From contig JAPEKQ010000001.1 of NCBI GenBank assembly GCA_029990205.1, forward strand, positions 186,001 through 250,000: 64,000 nucleotides of DNA, read 5' to 3'. The stretch's first letter is position 1; the number at the start of each line of letters is the position of its first letter. Under the pieces are notes generated by a model. That model worked only from the letters and a program-made list of their open reading frames with translations. It did no database searches and had not been told where the DNA came from. The DNA is from a bacterium. Its GTDB lineage: Bacteria; Joyebacterota; Joyebacteria; Joyebacterales; Joyebacteraceae. A program made the translations under genes and the position numbers. Below are positions 1 to 8,458 of the stretch, piece by piece.

Positions 1-235
1 GACCCAGCAGGGTCACCCAGCTGAACGCCCGGTCGTCCGCCCGGTTCCTGATCTTGTGGAAGTGCATCCTGATGAGACTCACGGTGCCCAGCAGGAACGC
101 GAAGGCCAGGAGCGTCTGCAGCCATCCCAGGACGATCTCGTACGTGTCCTGGACGGTGGGGTGCGGAATGAAATACTGCACCGCCATGAAGAGCCCCGCG
201 ATGAAACAGAGAGCGAGTGGAATCTGACGTCGCAT
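1..235 (-). CDS. Membrane protein, C-terminal part beyond window edge
   Basis: About 78 residues are visible, starting MRRQIPLALC; the gene runs off the left edge. Two hydrophobic segments (about residues 5-25 and 34-56) separated by a short polar loop predict a small integral membrane protein, followed by a basic stretch (RMHFHKIRNR) likely to be cytoplasmic. The ATG at 235 has a GGAAAGGACCT ribosome site just upstream, which fixes the start. It follows the DUF6754 gene on the same strand and probably belongs to the same cluster as the GlmL-like ATPase. I do not recognise a family and assign no function. Confidence 0.7.
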   Translation of the reverse strand, partial: MRRQIPLALCFIAGLFMAVQYFIPHPTVQDTYEIVLGWLQTLLAFAFLLGTVSLIRMHFHKIRNRADDRAFSWVTLLG

Positions 236-296
236 AGGTCCTTTCCTCGTCTTGTCTGCCCAGTGCGCCTGTGAGCGCGAAGGGCGCCGACCCACC

Positions 297-315
297 GGGG
301 CGGTGCAACCGCCCC
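297..315 (-). terminator. GC-rich hairpin after DUF6754 gene
   Basis: Perfect 8-bp inverted repeat GGGGCGGT-GCA-ACCGCCCC lies just past the stop codon of the gene ending at 323. There is no U-run on the minus strand, so it may be a weak terminator, a 3'-end-protecting hairpin, or only partly terminating before the next gene. Confidence 0.4.
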
Positions 316-322
316 GCTCCGG

Positions 323-1579
323 CTAGCCTGTTACGAAGAGCGGCGCCATGAAGTTCGTCTCGATCACGCCGGTCGCGGCCAGGGTAGCCACGACGACGGC
401 GACGATGAGAAGCACGCCGGCGATGAACTTGACCGTGTCCTGGCCCTTGAGGCCACCGAGCAGGATGGGCTCACGCGACAGGTAGGCGCTCGCCGCATAG
501 AGCTCCTCCCCGATCAGCGTGTAGTCGCACGACGTGATGAAGAACGGAAGCTGTGTGACCGCGTCGGTACCGGCGATCTGGATCGCGCCGATGGATGCGC
601 CGGTCTCCGCCAGCACGAGCGACTCCGCGTAGAACATCCCCATGTAGAGGATCGTTGCGGGGCGCTGCCTGACCATGATGCCGTTGACGCCGGCGACGTA
701 GGCGAACTGACTACGCGTGAGGTAGAACACATCGTCTTCGCTGTAGGCGTCTGGGCGTCCGGCCTTCGCGTAGGCCTCCTTGACGACCTCCTGCTCGACC
801 GCCATGACGATCGGGTCCGCGCACGGGACGATGAGCTTGGTGTTGTACTCGGCCGTCTTCTTGGCGACCTCACCGAGGATGTTGATGCCGGCGATGGTCG
901 CGACGTCGGAGATGGTCGAGAGACCGGTGATGTAGAGGATCGGCTTGCCCATCTCAGTGGCGCGTCCCACGGCGTTGTCCATCTCATCCAGACCCGCGAG
1001 GCGCCGGATGAAGAGATCTTTGCCGGACCTGGCCGCGTTGACGAAGTAGACGATGGCGATGACGAAGATGATGACGGCGACCATCACGTTGATACGGTCG
1101 CCGTTGAACCACTGCGGGAAGGCCTCGACCGGACCGAAGGTCTCCGAGAGCGATTCCCGGCCGTCGAGCCCGACGGTGGCGACGCGGTAGTAGGTCGGCT
1201 CGTTGTCGCCGATACCGCTGTCCCGGTAGTTGTCCTGGACGAACGGGACTCTCCCGGCAAACGCGAAACCGGTCTCCGGATGGGCCGAACGGTAGATGCT
1301 GTATCCAAGAAGGGTGCCGCTCTCAGAATCGGGAGAGTGCTCCCACGTGACGTTGATCGAGCTGCCGCGGTCGTTGGGTGTGTCGACGGCCGTCACCGCT
1401 GTCGGCGGCATCAGAGGCTGCAGGACCTCCTCGGTCATGGTCTCTGCAGTTTCGATGTCACCGTCCTGCTGTGCCAGCGCGACTCCCGCGCACAAGAAAA
1501 GGGCCACCGCGATCGTGACGACCGCAACCGACCCCATCCCAGAGCGCCCAACGCGAGCGAGCCCTCTGTCTGCGAGCAT
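323..1579 (-). CDS. DUF6754-type membrane protein with fibronectin-III-like domain
   Basis: 418 residues from the ATG at 1579, which has AAAGGAG 6 nt upstream; the open frame continues further upstream but that part would lie outside the transcript. Residues 1-38 form a signal peptide ending AGVALAQQ. A fibronectin-III-like beta domain follows (PPTAVTAVDTPNDRG ... YYRVATVG, about residues 55-150), then a membrane helix (VMVAVIIFVIAIVYFV), a large conserved cytoplasmic region, and a second helix near the C-terminus (VKFIAGVLLIVAVVVATL). The region after the first helix resembles DUF6754, a family without known function. It neighbours a barrel-sandwich protein and a GlmL-like ATPase. Family assignment is from recognition, not a search. 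Confidence 0.75.
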   Translation of the reverse strand: MLADRGLARVGRSGMGSVAVVTIAVALFLCAGVALAQQDGDIETAETMTEEVLQPLMPPTAVTAVDTPNDRGSSINVTWEHSPDSESGTLLGYSIYRSAHPETGFAFAGRVPFVQDNYRDSGIGDNEPTYYRVATVGLDGRESLSETFGPVEAFPQWFNGDRINVMVAVIIFVIAIVYFVNAARSGKDLFIRRLAGLDEMDNAVGRATEMGKPILYITGLSTISDVATIAGINILGEVAKKTAEYNTKLIVPCADPIVMAVEQEVVKEAYAKAGRPDAYSEDDVFYLTRSQFAYVAGVNGIMVRQRPATILYMGMFYAESLVLAETGASIGAIQIAGTDAVTQLPFFITSCDYTLIGEELYAASAYLSREPILLGGLKGQDTVKFIAGVLLIVAVVVATLAATGVIETNFMAPLFVTG

Positions 1580-1706
1580 CCACTGCTCCTTTCCCCTACC
1601 GGAATGAGAAGAGGCTCCATGAGCCCCCGGGCTCCGTCGAACCGCCGACTCTGACGAGCCCCGGACTCCACCAAGCCCCCTCCTCTTACGCATTATGAGT
1701 GCCCGG

Positions 1707-1735
1707 AGATTATCAGACACCTTGTTGCCTGTCAA
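1707..1735 (-). promoter_or_regulatory. Sigma-70-type promoter for the DUF6754 gene
   Basis: On the minus strand a perfect -35 TTGACA (1730-1735) is followed by TAATCT at 17 nt (1707-1712); GATAAT (1709-1714) is an overlapping alternative at 15 nt. Transcription would begin near 1700, about 120 nt before the chosen start codon at 1579, and would exclude the longer upstream reading frame. Confidence 0.6.
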
Positions 1736-1854
1736 GATTTTACGCATACGGGCGGACCCCCCGGGGGCCCGCCCGTCAACGTGTGTCACTCATCTATTCG
1801 AGCCGCCCCGGCGGTGAACGCCGCCGGTCGGCCGGGCGCCGCAGGACGGCGCCG

Positions 1855-2979
1855 CTACCCTTCGATCATCTCGACATTCGCGCGCGGGAGCGTCGCCTCG
1901 GTCCCGTCGCTGAACCTGACGCTCAGCACCCGGACCATCGACTCCGACTCCATCTTCTGAAGCTCGTTCGGCAGTCCGGTCACCTCTCCGAGTCTACCAA
2001 AATGCGGCTCGCGAATCACGCGAATCGTGCTGCCCGTGTCGAGACCCGCCGTCGAGGAGGCTACTTCGCCCGAAGGAAGCGCCAGATCGGGCATCGGCAC
2101 GACGATCTCGGGACGGATGACGCCCGCCCGGATCTGCGTCGCACCGTTGATCGACGCCTTGTGCCCCTCACGAGACTTGAGCAGCGCGAACGTGCCGCCC
2201 GCCATCCCGATGACTCCGAAGCCCTCGGTAAGTATGAGGGTCGTCGCCACGTCCTCCGAACCCGTGATGGCGACACCGAGGTCCTTGCCGAGGAGCTTCT
2301 TGAGATCCGGATCGTCGAACCCGCCGACGACGATCCCGCTGATACCGATGCTCATCGCCTTCTGGAGTCCCTCCCAATCGATGTGAGAGCCGCCGATGAC
2401 GACCTTCCCCTTCATCGAGTCGTCGAGAAGGCTCGCATCGAGCTTCTCGTCGGGACCGCTCACGGCAACGTGGATCTCGCCGGTACGCTCACCGCCGACG
2501 CCGAAGATGCCCTGGATGAATGATCCCTGCATCTCGACCGCAACACCCTCGTTCTCGAAGATCTCGACAACCTCTCCGTCGACGTAGGCGTTGACCTCGA
2601 TCGGCGTGGGCGGCTCCCTGAGGATGACCTGTCCCGTGACCGTCGAGATACTCTCGAGGCTTCCGTCACACGGCGAGTTGACCGCCGAGCGGAACAGACC
2701 GAAGAAACCCTTCGTCTCCGCGATCGGCTTGCCCTTCTCGATCGTGTCCCCGGCCTTCTTGAGCATCACCGACGGCAGATCCTCGGGCGGAAGCCCGAGC
2801 TTGCTCGCGACATTGACGAGCTGGACGTTACCGGGCAGATGCGTCCGAGCGATGATCGCGTCGGAGGAGACCTTGTCCCCCTTCTTCACGACCACCTCGC
2901 CGAGGATCGGCAGCCGGCGGTTCTTGCGAAGCACGGTCATCTCGGAGACTCTGAGCCCGGGTGTATATGCATGGGCCAT
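1855..2979 (-). CDS. Hypothetical protein with RnfC-like barrel-sandwich and C-terminal KOW-like domain
   Basis: 374 residues, ATG preceded by an AGGAG site. The N-terminal half (RLPILGEVVVKKGDKVSSDAI, then GDTIEKGKPIAETKGFF and SPCDGSLESISTVTGQVIL) has the repeated G-D-x-V/I-x-x-G-x-x-I/A pattern of a barrel-sandwich hybrid fold as in RnfC/NqrA and biotinyl domains, but without a lipoyl/biotinyl lysine motif. The middle is rich in GG and Rossmann-like segments (KGKVVIGGSHIDWEG). The last 60 residues (GSTIRVIREPHFGRLGEVTGLP) look like a KOW/SH3-type beta barrel. It sits 47 nt downstream of the GlmL-like gene, probably in one transcript. No enzyme signature is visible; it may be a scaffold. 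Function unknown. Confidence 0.75.
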   Translation of the reverse strand: MAHAYTPGLRVSEMTVLRKNRRLPILGEVVVKKGDKVSSDAIIARTHLPGNVQLVNVASKLGLPPEDLPSVMLKKAGDTIEKGKPIAETKGFFGLFRSAVNSPCDGSLESISTVTGQVILREPPTPIEVNAYVDGEVVEIFENEGVAVEMQGSFIQGIFGVGGERTGEIHVAVSGPDEKLDASLLDDSMKGKVVIGGSHIDWEGLQKAMSIGISGIVVGGFDDPDLKKLLGKDLGVAITGSEDVATTLILTEGFGVIGMAGGTFALLKSREGHKASINGATQIRAGVIRPEIVVPMPDLALPSGEVASSTAGLDTGSTIRVIREPHFGRLGEVTGLPNELQKMESESMVRVLSVRFSDGTEATLPRANVEMIEG

Positions 2980-3026
2980 GATTCAAACTCCTGCTCTCTG
3001 TATCAGTATCGTTCGTCAGTCGGTCA

Positions 3027-4823
3027 CTAGGCCGGGTAGGCGTCGAACGCCTTCGCCCACTTCTCGAGCTTGGACACACGCTCGCCCTCTTCGGTCGGAA
3101 GCGTGAACGGCCGCCCGCGCGTGTCGACCATGACGCCGACGACGCCGCCTGTGAGCGTACACTCGAGCGTCTTGCCGACACCCTCGCCGAGATCGAACCC
3201 GCGAGCCGGGGTCAGCTTGGCCGCCACCGAGTCCTCCACGGTCATCGGGTAGATGACCATCTCGCCGTACGGGATGTCGTCGGAGACGTTCGTGCCGTCC
3301 GGCAAGGTCATCTCGACCTTGACGCAGGGCTTGCCCTCCTGAGCAGTCCCGACCGGAGCGATGAGCGTACCGAGGTGGATCAGGCAGTCCTTCTCGAACA
3401 CCTCCGTGGCCGACTGCTCGTGAACCTCCGCGAGGACGCCGAGCTGCGGCATCATGAAGATCGAGTCGACCGCGAGCCTCGTGATGCACTCGGGCAGGAA
3501 CGCGTCGGCCATCATCAGCGCCGCCTGCTGTCTGCGAGGAGCATGCGAGAGCACTCCGCCGGACCCGACGAGGAGGTCGAGGTCCCGCATGTTGACGAGC
3601 GTCTCGCCCGAGGCCGACTGCGTGAAGGCCTCGGAGATCGTCCGCTCCTGCTGCACGCCCTTGAGCCCGACCGCGAACGACTTGTGCTGAACGAACGCGA
3701 GGCGAAGCGCCTCTCTCGCGATCGCCTGCTCGACCTTGAGGTCCTCGAGCGTCTGCGGAACGGTCGTCGGACGGATCATCTTGTTCTTGATCCGGTTGCG
3801 TACCTCGAGCTCCGGGAGCTTGAACGGCACCCATCGCATGACGTTGTCGATGCCCGCCTCGGCGAGCACGTTCGAGACGGAGTAGCTCATGCCGAGATTG
3901 GCCGAGACCGTCCGGTTGAACGTGTTCTGGAAGACGGAAAAGACGTCGGTCGTTGCGCCGCCGATATCCACACCGACGACCTCGATCTCCTGACGCCTGG
4001 CGATCGTCTCGATGATCGAGCCGACGGCGCCCGGCGTCGGCATGATGGGCGCGTCCGTCCACCCCATGAGCTTGTTGTAGCCCGGGGCCTGCGCCATCAC
4101 GTGCTCCATGAAGAGGTCGTGGATCTTCTCGCGGGCCGGACCGAGGTTCTCGCGCTCGAGCACGGGACGAAGGTTGTCCACCATGTAGAGCGAGGTCTTG
4201 CTCTCGAGCATCCCCGACACCTCGTCGGTGGCGTCCTTGTTGCCGGCGTAGATGACCGGGAGGTTGTAGCCGATGCCGAGCCTCGGCTTCGGGTCGGCGG
4301 CCGCGATGACCTGACCGAGTTCGACGACGTGCGTGATCGTCCCGCCGTCAATGCCTCCGGAAAGGAGGATCATGTCCGGTCTCAGGTGACGGATCCGCTC
4401 GATCTGCTCGTGCGGAAGACGGCCGTCGTTCGAGGCCAGAACATCCATGACGATGGCGCCGGCGCCAAGCGCCGCTCGCTGCGCGCTCTCGGCGGTCATG
4501 CTCTTCACCACGCCCGCCACCATCATCTGCAGGCCGCCACCGGCGCTCGACGTCGACAGGTAGAGATCGACTCCCCGGTCTCCGTCGTTGGGATGGATGA
4601 ACGATTCACCGTCGAGGATCGTGTGGTTGGAGAGCTCCTCCACCTCCCGGACGGCGTTGAGGACGCCTCGTGTGACATCCTCGAACGGCGCCTCGACGGT
4701 CGTCGGAGCCTCGCCGCGAACGATCAGCCGATACTCACCATCGACGAGCTTGATGAGGATCGCCTTGGTCGTCGTGCTCCCGCAGTCTGTCGCGACGATC
4801 GCGTTGATCGTGTTATTAGCCAT
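3027..4823 (-). CDS. glmL: GlmL/MutL-family actin-like (ASKHA) ATPase
   Basis: 598 residues. The N-terminus ATDCGSTTTKAILI is the phosphate-1 loop of actin/sugar-kinase/Hsp70 ATPases, and VVGVDIGGATTDVFSV near residue 295 is the phosphate-2 loop. Between them AGGGLQMMVAGVVKSMTAES and LLSGGIDGGT match the MutL/GlmL family. In clostridia GlmL is encoded between the two subunits of adenosylcobalamin-dependent glutamate mutase and is thought to be its repair chaperone; here no mutase gene is adjacent, so the family name should not be read as function. The ATG overlaps the previous stop by 8 nt and has AGGAAGG upstream, so it is translationally coupled to the coiled-coil protein. Confidence 0.85.
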   Translation of the reverse strand: MANNTINAIVATDCGSTTTKAILIKLVDGEYRLIVRGEAPTTVEAPFEDVTRGVLNAVREVEELSNHTILDGESFIHPNDGDRGVDLYLSTSSAGGGLQMMVAGVVKSMTAESAQRAALGAGAIVMDVLASNDGRLPHEQIERIRHLRPDMILLSGGIDGGTITHVVELGQVIAAADPKPRLGIGYNLPVIYAGNKDATDEVSGMLESKTSLYMVDNLRPVLERENLGPAREKIHDLFMEHVMAQAPGYNKLMGWTDAPIMPTPGAVGSIIETIARRQEIEVVGVDIGGATTDVFSVFQNTFNRTVSANLGMSYSVSNVLAEAGIDNVMRWVPFKLPELEVRNRIKNKMIRPTTVPQTLEDLKVEQAIAREALRLAFVQHKSFAVGLKGVQQERTISEAFTQSASGETLVNMRDLDLLVGSGGVLSHAPRRQQAALMMADAFLPECITRLAVDSIFMMPQLGVLAEVHEQSATEVFEKDCLIHLGTLIAPVGTAQEGKPCVKVEMTLPDGTNVSDDIPYGEMVIYPMTVEDSVAAKLTPARGFDLGEGVGKTLECTLTGGVVGVMVDTRGRPFTLPTEEGERVSKLEKWAKAFDAYPA

Positions 4824-5196
4824 CTGAACCTTCCTCTTGCGCCTTCGCCGCCCGTTTCTCTTCCTTGCGGCGTCTCTTTTCTTCCTTCGCTTTCTTCTGC
4901 TCGGCTGCTTCCAGTTCCTCTATCTTCTTCAAGAGATACTCGATGTTGTCCCTGTCTTCAAGCAGGTCCATGATGTCGTCGTACGTCTTGAAATTGAAGA
5001 TCGTTTGCACGATCGGCTGAAAGAACACCATCGCCTGGTTGCCCAGGAACGAAAGCGGCTTCGATGACTCGAGGAAGAGGATCGCCGGAGCGGACAGCCG
5101 CCGCTCGATGATCTTCTCAGCGAGACGGTCGAGCGTCTCAAGCTTCTCGGCCGTCGCTTCCGTCCTCTGTGAGTCCTTCATCGCCCAGAACGGCAT
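4816..5196 (-). CDS. Small conserved protein with hydrophobic core and charged coiled-coil tail
   Basis: 126 residues from an ATG at 5196 with GGGGAGG just upstream; a later ATG at 5181 lacks such a site. Residues 30-70 (RRLSAPAILFLESSKPLSFLGNQAMVFFQ, given here as its two halves RRLSAPAILFLESS and KPLSFLGNQA) form a distinctive hydrophobic motif that may sit at the membrane surface. Residues 85-126 are almost wholly Lys/Arg/Glu/Ala and should form a charged helix. The gene overlaps the end of the upstream gene by 59 nt and the GlmL-like start by 8 nt, so the three are tightly coupled. I know no function; a membrane adaptor for the ATPase is a guess. Confidence 0.65.
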   Translation of the reverse strand: MPFWAMKDSQRTEATAEKLETLDRLAEKIIERRLSAPAILFLESSKPLSFLGNQAMVFFQPIVQTIFNFKTYDDIMDLLEDRDNIEYLLKKIEELEAAEQKKAKEEKRRRKEEKRAAKAQEEGSDG

Positions 5197-5605
5197 CGTC
5201 CTCCCCTGCTCCCAGCTTGCGCTCCACGAAGGCAACGACCTCTTCGCGGTTGGCGTGGAACATCAGTGACAACCCGCGGAATCTCTCGAGCCTCGACCGA
5301 CTGACGAACGGCGAGAGGAGGACCCCGTCGCTGTCCACGTAGTAACTCCTGAAGTCACTCCACTGCTTCTCACGCTTCGCGACGATACCACGAACACTCA
5401 CCCGGTCGTCGTCCAGCGAGTACCTCGTCGGCAGATAGAAACCAGCGACCTGCCCCCAGAGCAGGAGCACGGCGACGACCGTGAAGTATCCGGTCGCGAG
5501 CCAGCTCTGGAGCGTCCACGCCACGAGCGCGATGAAAAGCAGCCCGATGACCGCGCGGACGGGACTCCTCTGCATCGGCCAGGCGGTCCAGGATAGCTCG
5601 CTCAC
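5138..5605 (-). CDS. Membrane-anchored PH-like domain protein
   Basis: 155 residues from a GTG at 5605 that overlaps the gcvPB stop codon (GTGA), with GGAAGAGG upstream. Two adjacent hydrophobic segments (about 13-50: VIGLLFIALVAWTL and GYFTVVAVLLLWGQVAGFYL) are followed by a beta-rich region (RYSLDDDRVSVRGIVAKREKQW, then DSDGVLLSPFVSRSRL) typical of bacterial PH-like domains, ending with an amphipathic helix (REEVVAFVERKL). The overlap with gcvPB links this cluster to the glycine cleavage operon. Function unknown; the fold is inferred from the pattern only. Confidence 0.6.
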   Translation of the reverse strand: MSELSWTAWPMQRSPVRAVIGLLFIALVAWTLQSWLATGYFTVVAVLLLWGQVAGFYLPTRYSLDDDRVSVRGIVAKREKQWSDFRSYYVDSDGVLLSPFVSRSRLERFRGLSLMFHANREEVVAFVERKLGAGEDDAVLGDEGLTEDGSDGREA

Positions 5606-7101
5606 GCGTTTCGCCTCTTCCAGGTGACGTCGAGGTCCTTCGCCGCACGTGCCTCGTCCAGTCTGCTCACGGGCGTCGCGGTCGGCGCCCCCTGGACGAC
5701 GGCCGGGTCGCTCTCGCTCTCGCGAGCGATCTCCTTCATGACCTCGGCGAAGTGATCGAGCGACTCGCGGCTCTCGGTCTCGGTCGGTTCGATCATCAGC
5801 GCCTCCTTCACGATCAGCGGGAAGTAGATCGTGGGAGCGTGAACGCCGAAGTCGAGAAGTCGCTTGGCGATGTCGAGCGCCTTGACCCCGTGTTCCTTCT
5901 GTCTCGATGCCGACAGCACGAACTCGTGCTGGCAATAGTCACCGTGCGGCAGGTCGTAGTGCTCGCGGAGAGCGGCCTGCAGATAGTTGGCATTGATCAG
6001 CGCGTTCTCCGCGACGCGTCTGAGGCCCGCCGGTCCGAGCGACAGGATATAGGCGTACGCCTTGACCGCCACGAGGAAGTTCCCGTAGACGCCGTGCACC
6101 TTCCCGATCGACTCAGGACGGTCGTAGTCGAAGTGGTACTTCCGGCCCTCGGGTCGCGCGTCGTCCCGGGAGATGACCGGGTACGGAAGATACGGCGCGA
6201 GCGCCGCCTTCACGCCGACGGGACCCGACCCGGGTCCGCCGCCGCCGTGCGGGGCCGAGAACGTCTTGTGCAGGTTGAAGTGCATGACGTCGAAACCGAT
6301 GTCCCCCGGCCGGACGATCCCGAGAAGCGCGTTGAGGTTCGCGCCATCCATATAGACGAGGCCACCGACACCGTGAACGATCTCGATGATCTCCTCGATG
6401 TGCGTCTCGAACACGCCGAGCGTGTTCGGGTTGGTGATCATGATGGCCGCGGTCTCCTCGTCGACCACCTTGCGGAGCTCCTCGGTGTCGATACGCCCCT
6501 CATCGTCGGAGACGATCTCGACGGCGTCGTACCCGGCCAGCGTCAGACTCGCCGGATTCGTGCCGTGCGCAGAGTCCGGAACGATGACCTTCGAACGCGG
6601 GTTGCCGCGCGCCGTGTGGTACGCGCGGACGATGAGCATCCCGGTCAGTTCGCCGGACGCTCCAGCGGGAGGCTCGAGAGTCACCGCGTCCATCCCGGAG
6701 ATCTCGCACAGGTGGCGCGACAGGTGATACATCAGCGACAGCGAACCCTGACAGCACCGTTCCTCGGCCTCGGGATGCAGACGCGTGAAGCCCGGGAGCG
6801 CGGCGGCGTCCTCGTTGACCTTCGGGTTGTACTTCATCGTGCAGGAACCGAGCGGGTAGAACCCACGGTCGACGTGGTGATTGAGTTCGGCCAGCCGCGT
6901 GAAGTGGCGAACGGCCTCGGGCTCGGAGAGATCGGGAATGTCGGGACCCGCCTGTCTCACGTTCCCGGCGCCGAGCACTTCGGCCGGGTCGAGCGCGGGA
7001 ACGTCGAGTTCGGGCAGACGGAATCCGCAACGCCCTGGACGTCCCAGTTCGAAGATCGTCGGCTCGACGATCGTCTCACGCGTCTTCTCTGATCCGGTCA
7101 T
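5602..7101 (-). CDS. gcvPB: Glycine dehydrogenase (decarboxylating) subunit 2
   Basis: 499 residues. C-terminal half of the split glycine cleavage P-protein, a PLP enzyme that decarboxylates glycine and passes the aminomethyl group to lipoyl-GcvH. The PLP lysine lies in NLHKTFSAPHGGGGPG; other family blocks are FYPLGSCTMKYNPK, EPPAGASGELTG and PDSAHGTNPAS. Length matches the two-gene form. The start ATG at 7101 sits in a TGATG junction with the gcvPA stop and has GGGGAGG upstream, so the two subunits are translationally coupled. A longer open frame upstream overlaps gcvPA and is not used. The cytoplasmic complex yields CO2, ammonia and methylene-tetrahydrofolate. Confidence 0.95.
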   Translation of the reverse strand: MTGSEKTRETIVEPTIFELGRPGRCGFRLPELDVPALDPAEVLGAGNVRQAGPDIPDLSEPEAVRHFTRLAELNHHVDRGFYPLGSCTMKYNPKVNEDAAALPGFTRLHPEAEERCCQGSLSLMYHLSRHLCEISGMDAVTLEPPAGASGELTGMLIVRAYHTARGNPRSKVIVPDSAHGTNPASLTLAGYDAVEIVSDDEGRIDTEELRKVVDEETAAIMITNPNTLGVFETHIEEIIEIVHGVGGLVYMDGANLNALLGIVRPGDIGFDVMHFNLHKTFSAPHGGGGPGSGPVGVKAALAPYLPYPVISRDDARPEGRKYHFDYDRPESIGKVHGVYGNFLVAVKAYAYILSLGPAGLRRVAENALINANYLQAALREHYDLPHGDYCQHEFVLSASRQKEHGVKALDIAKRLLDFGVHAPTIYFPLIVKEALMIEPTETESRESLDHFAEVMKEIARESESDPAVVQGAPTATPVSRLDEARAAKDLDVTWKRRNA

Positions 7102-8456
7102 CACGCCTCCCCTGTCGCGAGGACCGCGGCAAGCCCCGAGACGAGACTGTCGATATCCCGGCGCGAGTGCTTCTCGGTGACGGAGACCAGGAGACAGTTG
7201 TCCATCTCCGGATAGTAACAGCCACACTTGATGCCCGGCCAGATGCCGATATCGGTGAGCGCCTCTTTGACGACCGAGCTCTCGACCGGGAGCTCGATGA
7301 CGAACTCACGGAAGAACGACCCGTCGAAGCGGAGCTTCACCCCGGGCACACCGGCCAGCTCGGAGGCGGCGTAGTGCGACTTCGCCAGCACGTGCGAGGC
7401 GAGTTCACGCAGTCCGGTCCCGCCGAGGATCGAAAGGTAGGCGGTCGCGGCGAGCGCGACGAGCCCCTGATTCGTGCAGATGTTCGACGTCGCCTTCTCG
7501 CGGCGGATGTGCTGCTCGCGCGTCTGGAGCGTCATCACATAGCCGCGGCGTCCTTCGGTGTCGGTGGTCGTCCCGATGATGCGCCCCGGCATGCGGCGCG
7601 CGTGCTTCGCATTCGTCGCCATGAAACCGAGGAGCGGTCCGCCGTAGGCAACGGGGCTTCCGAGCGACTGCCCTTCACCGACGACTATCGCGGCCCCGTA
7701 CTCCGCCGGAGGTCGTATCACGCCGAGCGAGATCGGATCGACCGACGCGACGAGCAGCGCTCCCGTTTCCTCAGCCACGGCGCTGATCGCCTCGACCGGC
7801 TCGAGCAGACCGAAGAAGTTCGGCTGCTGAACTATGACGGCCGCTGCGTCGGCGCCGGCGCCTGCCGCGGCGCCGACGTCGGTCACGCCGCCCTCGAGCG
7901 GAATCTCGACCAGCTCGATCCCCCACGCCGCGAGGTATGTCCTCAGAACGGCGCGCGCCGCCGGGTTGACGGACTCGGACACGCAGATCTTCCGACGCTT
8001 CCGCTGAATACCCAACGCCATCAGAGCCGCCTCTGCGACGGCGGTCGCTCCGTCGTAGAGCGACGCGTTGGCGACCTCCATCCCGGTCAGTTCGGCGATG
8101 AGCGACTGGAACTCGTAGATCGCCTGGAGCGTCCCCTGACTCACCTCGGCCTGGTACGGCGTGTACGCCGTGTAGAAGTGCGGGAGCCCCGTGATGTGAT
8201 GCACGGCCGCCGGGACGGCGTGATCGTAGACCCCGCCGCCGAGGAATGATGTGACCTCGCCGGGGACCTTGTTGAGTCCGGCCAGACGCTCCATGTGCAT
8301 CATCAGCTCCGGCTCCGAGAGGGGACCCGGCACGTCGAGATCGCCGCGCAGTCTGAGTGACTCCGGGATGTTCGTCAGCAGGTCGTCGAACGACGACGCG
8401 CCGACCGTCCGGAGCATCTCCATTCTGTCCTTGTCTGTGTTGGGAATGTACGGCAC
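7101..8456 (-). CDS. gcvPA: Glycine dehydrogenase (decarboxylating) subunit 1
   Basis: 451 residues from a GTG start (VPYIPNTDKDRMEML), placed 2 nt after the gcvH stop with AAGGGG upstream. It is the N-terminal half of the split P-protein and forms the active PLP heterotetramer with GcvPB. Family blocks visible are FLGGGVYDHAVPA, YTPYQAEVSQGTLQAIYEFQ, NASLYDGATA and ICTNQGLVALAA. The longer open frame to 8546 overlaps gcvH and is rejected. Length and motifs are ordinary for the family. The two-gene form of P-protein is common in Firmicutes, Thermotogae and many candidate phyla. Confidence 0.95.
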   Translation of the reverse strand: MPYIPNTDKDRMEMLRTVGASSFDDLLTNIPESLRLRGDLDVPGPLSEPELMMHMERLAGLNKVPGEVTSFLGGGVYDHAVPAAVHHITGLPHFYTAYTPYQAEVSQGTLQAIYEFQSLIAELTGMEVANASLYDGATAVAEAALMALGIQRKRRKICVSESVNPAARAVLRTYLAAWGIELVEIPLEGGVTDVGAAAGAGADAAAVIVQQPNFFGLLEPVEAISAVAEETGALLVASVDPISLGVIRPPAEYGAAIVVGEGQSLGSPVAYGGPLLGFMATNAKHARRMPGRIIGTTTDTEGRRGYVMTLQTREQHIRREKATSNICTNQGLVALAATAYLSILGGTGLRELASHVLAKSHYAASELAGVPGVKLRFDGSFFREFVIELPVESSVVKEALTDIGIWPGIKCGCYYPEMDNCLLVSVTEKHSRRDIDSLVSGLAAVLATGEA

Positions 8457-8458
8457 GA

